In this document: positions 63,921-64,000 of the stretch, piece after piece
How positions within the stretch are numbered: the stretch's first letter is position 1
How the letters are laid out: every line of letters begins with the position of its first letter
NCBI RefSeq assembly: GCF_023195895.1
Contig: NZ_JALPRK010000019.1
Coordinates: 42,428 to 106,427 of the forward strand
Direction: 5' to 3'
Origin: Paenibacillus mellifer
Lineage (GTDB): Bacteria > Bacillota > Bacilli > Paenibacillales > Paenibacillaceae
DNA length: 64,000 nucleotides
The notes under the pieces: model-generated
The model's input: only the letters and a program-made list of their open reading frames with translations
Told to the model about the DNA's origin: nothing
Database searches by the model: none
Translations under genes and position numbers: made by a program

Positions 63921-64000
63921 CGGGGGGGGCGGCCCCCCCCCCCGCGGCGGGGGGGGGGCGGGGCGCCCCCCCGGGGGGGCCCCCCCCCCCCCCCCCCCCC
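63921..64000. other. G/C homopolymer tail, likely contig-end artefact
   Basis: The final ~80 bases consist almost wholly of long G or C runs, unlike the rest of the window, and interrupt the spoIID 5' region. Read as low-quality sequence, not as biology. Confidence 0.8.

Overview
The window looks like a stretch of chromosome from a spore-forming, peritrichously flagellated, S-layer-bearing Firmicute of the Paenibacillus type. The evidence is sporulation genes (spoIID, spoIIQ, spoIIID, a small acid-soluble spore protein), the competence/flagellar order comFA-comFC-yvyF-flgM-flgN-flgK-flgL-fliW-csrA-hag-flaG-fliD-fliS-fliT, degS-degU, several SLH-domain proteins, and tagO-tagA-csaB for the secondary cell wall polymer that SLH domains bind. 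Every supported gene is on the minus strand, so the transcriptional order runs from 64 kb down to 1.

Region by region, in transcriptional order. 57.0-63.9 kb: spoIID, spoIIQ, spoIIID, mbl, flhO, flhP, a small EpuA-like membrane protein, fabZ and pgcA; this follows the Bacillus spoIIID-mbl-flhO-flhP-fabZ order. 50.1-55.2 kb: a DUF5693 membrane protein, csaB, tagA and tagO, a module for pyruvylated cell wall polymer. 30-49.5 kb: a cell-surface region with three large SLH proteins (one a likely major S-layer protein with a 200-nt leader), an unknown 841-residue exported beta-rich protein, a small secreted protein, a SASP and metK. An IS200-type element and a group IIC intron with a frameshifted reverse transcriptase sit between the S-layer gene and the 841-residue gene; the intron lies immediately after the S-layer gene terminator. 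23.7-29.8 kb: a phosphodiester glycosidase-like surface protein, degS-degU, a 187-bp tandem repeat array and a small membrane-anchored protein. 10-22.8 kb: the comF and late flagellar genes. 1-9.9 kb: an AT-rich flagellin-glycosylation operon (Maf-type transferase, NDP-sugar dehydratase, three methyltransferases, WbsX-type and GT4/GT2 glycosyltransferases) that runs off the window edge.

Regulation is legible in the sequence. Sigma-D-type promoters are seen before flgM, hag, flaG and (weaker) maf, so flagellar assembly, filament cap and flagellin glycosylation appear co-timed. The hag leader carries a CsrA-type GGA hairpin just upstream of a GGGAGG ribosome-binding site, and fliW-csrA lie nearby, matching the FliW-CsrA-Hag feedback loop known in Bacillus. 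A GT14-type glycosyltransferase sits between csrA and hag. Base composition shifts by eye near 16.2 kb: flgK and the genes at higher coordinates are GC-richer, whereas flgL and the flagellin/glycosylation genes are AT-rich, suggesting that the filament and glycan block is an exchangeable island.

The most unusual signals outside genes are: a terminator-like hairpin whose 5' arm is the flgM sigma-D -10 element; a 9-bp-phased array of DnaA-box-like words at 29.95-30.08 kb; a promoter-proximal intrinsic terminator ahead of metK with no S-box visible; 187-bp tandem repeats with a dispersed fifth copy showing a compensatory stem change; a three-member family of AATAAGG/CCTTATT intergenic inverted repeats; and a long GNRA-capped hairpin ahead of fabZ. 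The last ~80 bases are G/C homopolymer runs that look like low-quality contig-end sequence.
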